Shown: piece after piece, positions 5,940-6,285 of the stretch | Layout of the letters: each line of letters begins with the position of its first letter | Numbering within the stretch: position 1 is the first letter of the stretch | DNA from: Aequorivita sp. | GTDB taxonomy: Bacteria > Bacteroidota > Bacteroidia > Flavobacteriales > Flavobacteriaceae | Direction: 5' to 3' | Assembly: GCA_020435865.1 (NCBI GenBank) | Contig: JAGQYZ010000180.1 | Location: forward strand, 1 to 6,285 | DNA: 6,285 bases | Translations under genes and position numbers: made by a program | Notes under the pieces: model-generated | The model's input: only the letters and a program-made list of their open reading frames with translations | What the model was told of the DNA's origin: nothing | Databases searched by the model: none

Positions 5940-6285
5940 TTAGGGTTGTTTTCTGAAAAATTTTGCTTCAAATGTAGCACTATTTCCAACATTATCTATA
6001 ACTATAAGTTTGAAATTGTTCTCAGCTTCCAAATTTACATTGTCATTGAAATTATAAGTTAGAACGTCTTTTTTGTAATCATATTCCATCAAAATGAATT
6101 TTCCGTTGATGGTACCGCGGTATGAGCTAATACCGCTTAAATCATCCGTTATTTTTACTTGAAGGAAATTTTGGTTGCTGATCCATTTCCCTTCAGCAAA
6201 ATTTACAGGTTTTATAACTGGTGGAACCGTGTCTATAGCAACAGTGTAACTTCCAAAAGTTCTGGTTTTTCCGGTTAGCTTATCA
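5940..6285 (-). CDS. C-terminal part of a probable M23-family metallopeptidase; N-terminus beyond right edge
   Basis: The minus strand is open from the window edge to a TAA at 5940-5942, encoding about 114 residues. The sequence reads as an extracellular beta-sandwich: TRTFGSYTVAIDTVPPVIKP, then FAEGKWISNQNFLQVKITDD, LSGISSYRGTINGKFILMEY, and finally FKLIVIDNVGNSATFEAKFF before the stop. I recall this 'D.TPP.I.P...DDLSGI.SYR.T.NG...MEYDYK...DNVGNS.TFE..FFRK' pattern as the C-terminal region of flavobacterial M23 (lysostaphin/LytM-like) endopeptidases, which cleave peptidoglycan peptides in the periplasm. The catalytic zinc-binding motifs would lie outside the window and are not seen, so the family name rests on this C-terminus. 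The alternative is another secreted protein with the same Ig-like domain. Its stop is 9 bp before the preferred TTG start of the receptor gene, indicating an operon with coupled translation. Confidence 0.75.
   Translation of the reverse strand, partial: DKLTGKTRTFGSYTVAIDTVPPVIKPVNFAEGKWISNQNFLQVKITDDLSGISSYRGTINGKFILMEYDYKKDVLTYNFNDNVNLEAENNFKLIVIDNVGNSATFEAKFFRKQP

Noticed and set aside
5865..6062. 65-residue plus-strand reading frame over the peptidase-receptor junction
   Set aside because: It is antisense to two coherent minus-strand proteins, has no promoter or domain, and is very likely chance.
1..6285. Searched for CRISPR repeats, insertion-sequence ends, tRNA/rRNA, riboswitches and defence-type genes
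   Set aside because: No regularly spaced repeats, transposase motifs or RNA-gene signatures were seen; the coding content is housekeeping and envelope genes.

Overview
The window looks like chromosomal DNA of a marine or soil-type member of the Flavobacteriaceae (phylum Bacteroidota). The basis is the AT-rich sequence, absence of clear Shine-Dalgarno sites, a perfect Bacteroidota-type -7 promoter box (TATTTTTG), signal peptides ending in FA|Q, a lipoprotein with acidic residues directly after its lipidated cysteine, and a CarboxypepD_reg/TonB-dependent receptor typical of the group. I see no phage, transposon, CRISPR, tRNA or rRNA sequence. This is an ordinary housekeeping and cell-envelope region, not an obvious new defence or mobile system.

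Layout from left to right. (1) Bases 1-440, minus strand: the N-terminal part of a secreted protein, probably a type IX secretion cargo, running off the left edge. (2) 441-634: a divergent promoter region holding a perfect 8-bp inverted repeat. (3) 635-1180, plus: a stand-alone Smr-domain protein. (4) 1217-2104, minus: a probable surface lipoprotein with aspartate-rich, thrombospondin type 3-like calcium-binding repeats. (5) 2105-2266: a second divergent promoter region, with a consensus -7 box and a 7-bp inverted repeat. (6) 2267-3421, plus: a group I (NifS/IscS-like) cysteine desulfurase. (7) 3471-5930, minus: a TonB-dependent outer-membrane receptor. (8) 5940-6285, minus: the C-terminal end of what looks like an M23-family metallopeptidase, running off the right edge.

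The genes form no single pathway. The M23-like gene and the receptor are clearly one transcription unit: only a few bases separate them, and the receptor appears to start at TTG. Five of the six genes lie in opposite-strand arrangements with short gaps, so the two divergent intergenic regions carry most of the regulatory signal. Three of the four minus-strand products have export signals in view and the fourth is probably exported too (secreted protein, lipoprotein, receptor, peptidase). The two plus-strand products are cytoplasmic.

The points most worth a second look are the operator-like palindrome between the secreted protein and Smr genes, the loss of the usual PLP-phosphate-binding serine in the desulfurase (an alanine run precedes the catalytic lysine), the TTG start just after an in-frame stop in the peptidase-receptor pair, and the surface-export signal on the calcium-repeat lipoprotein.
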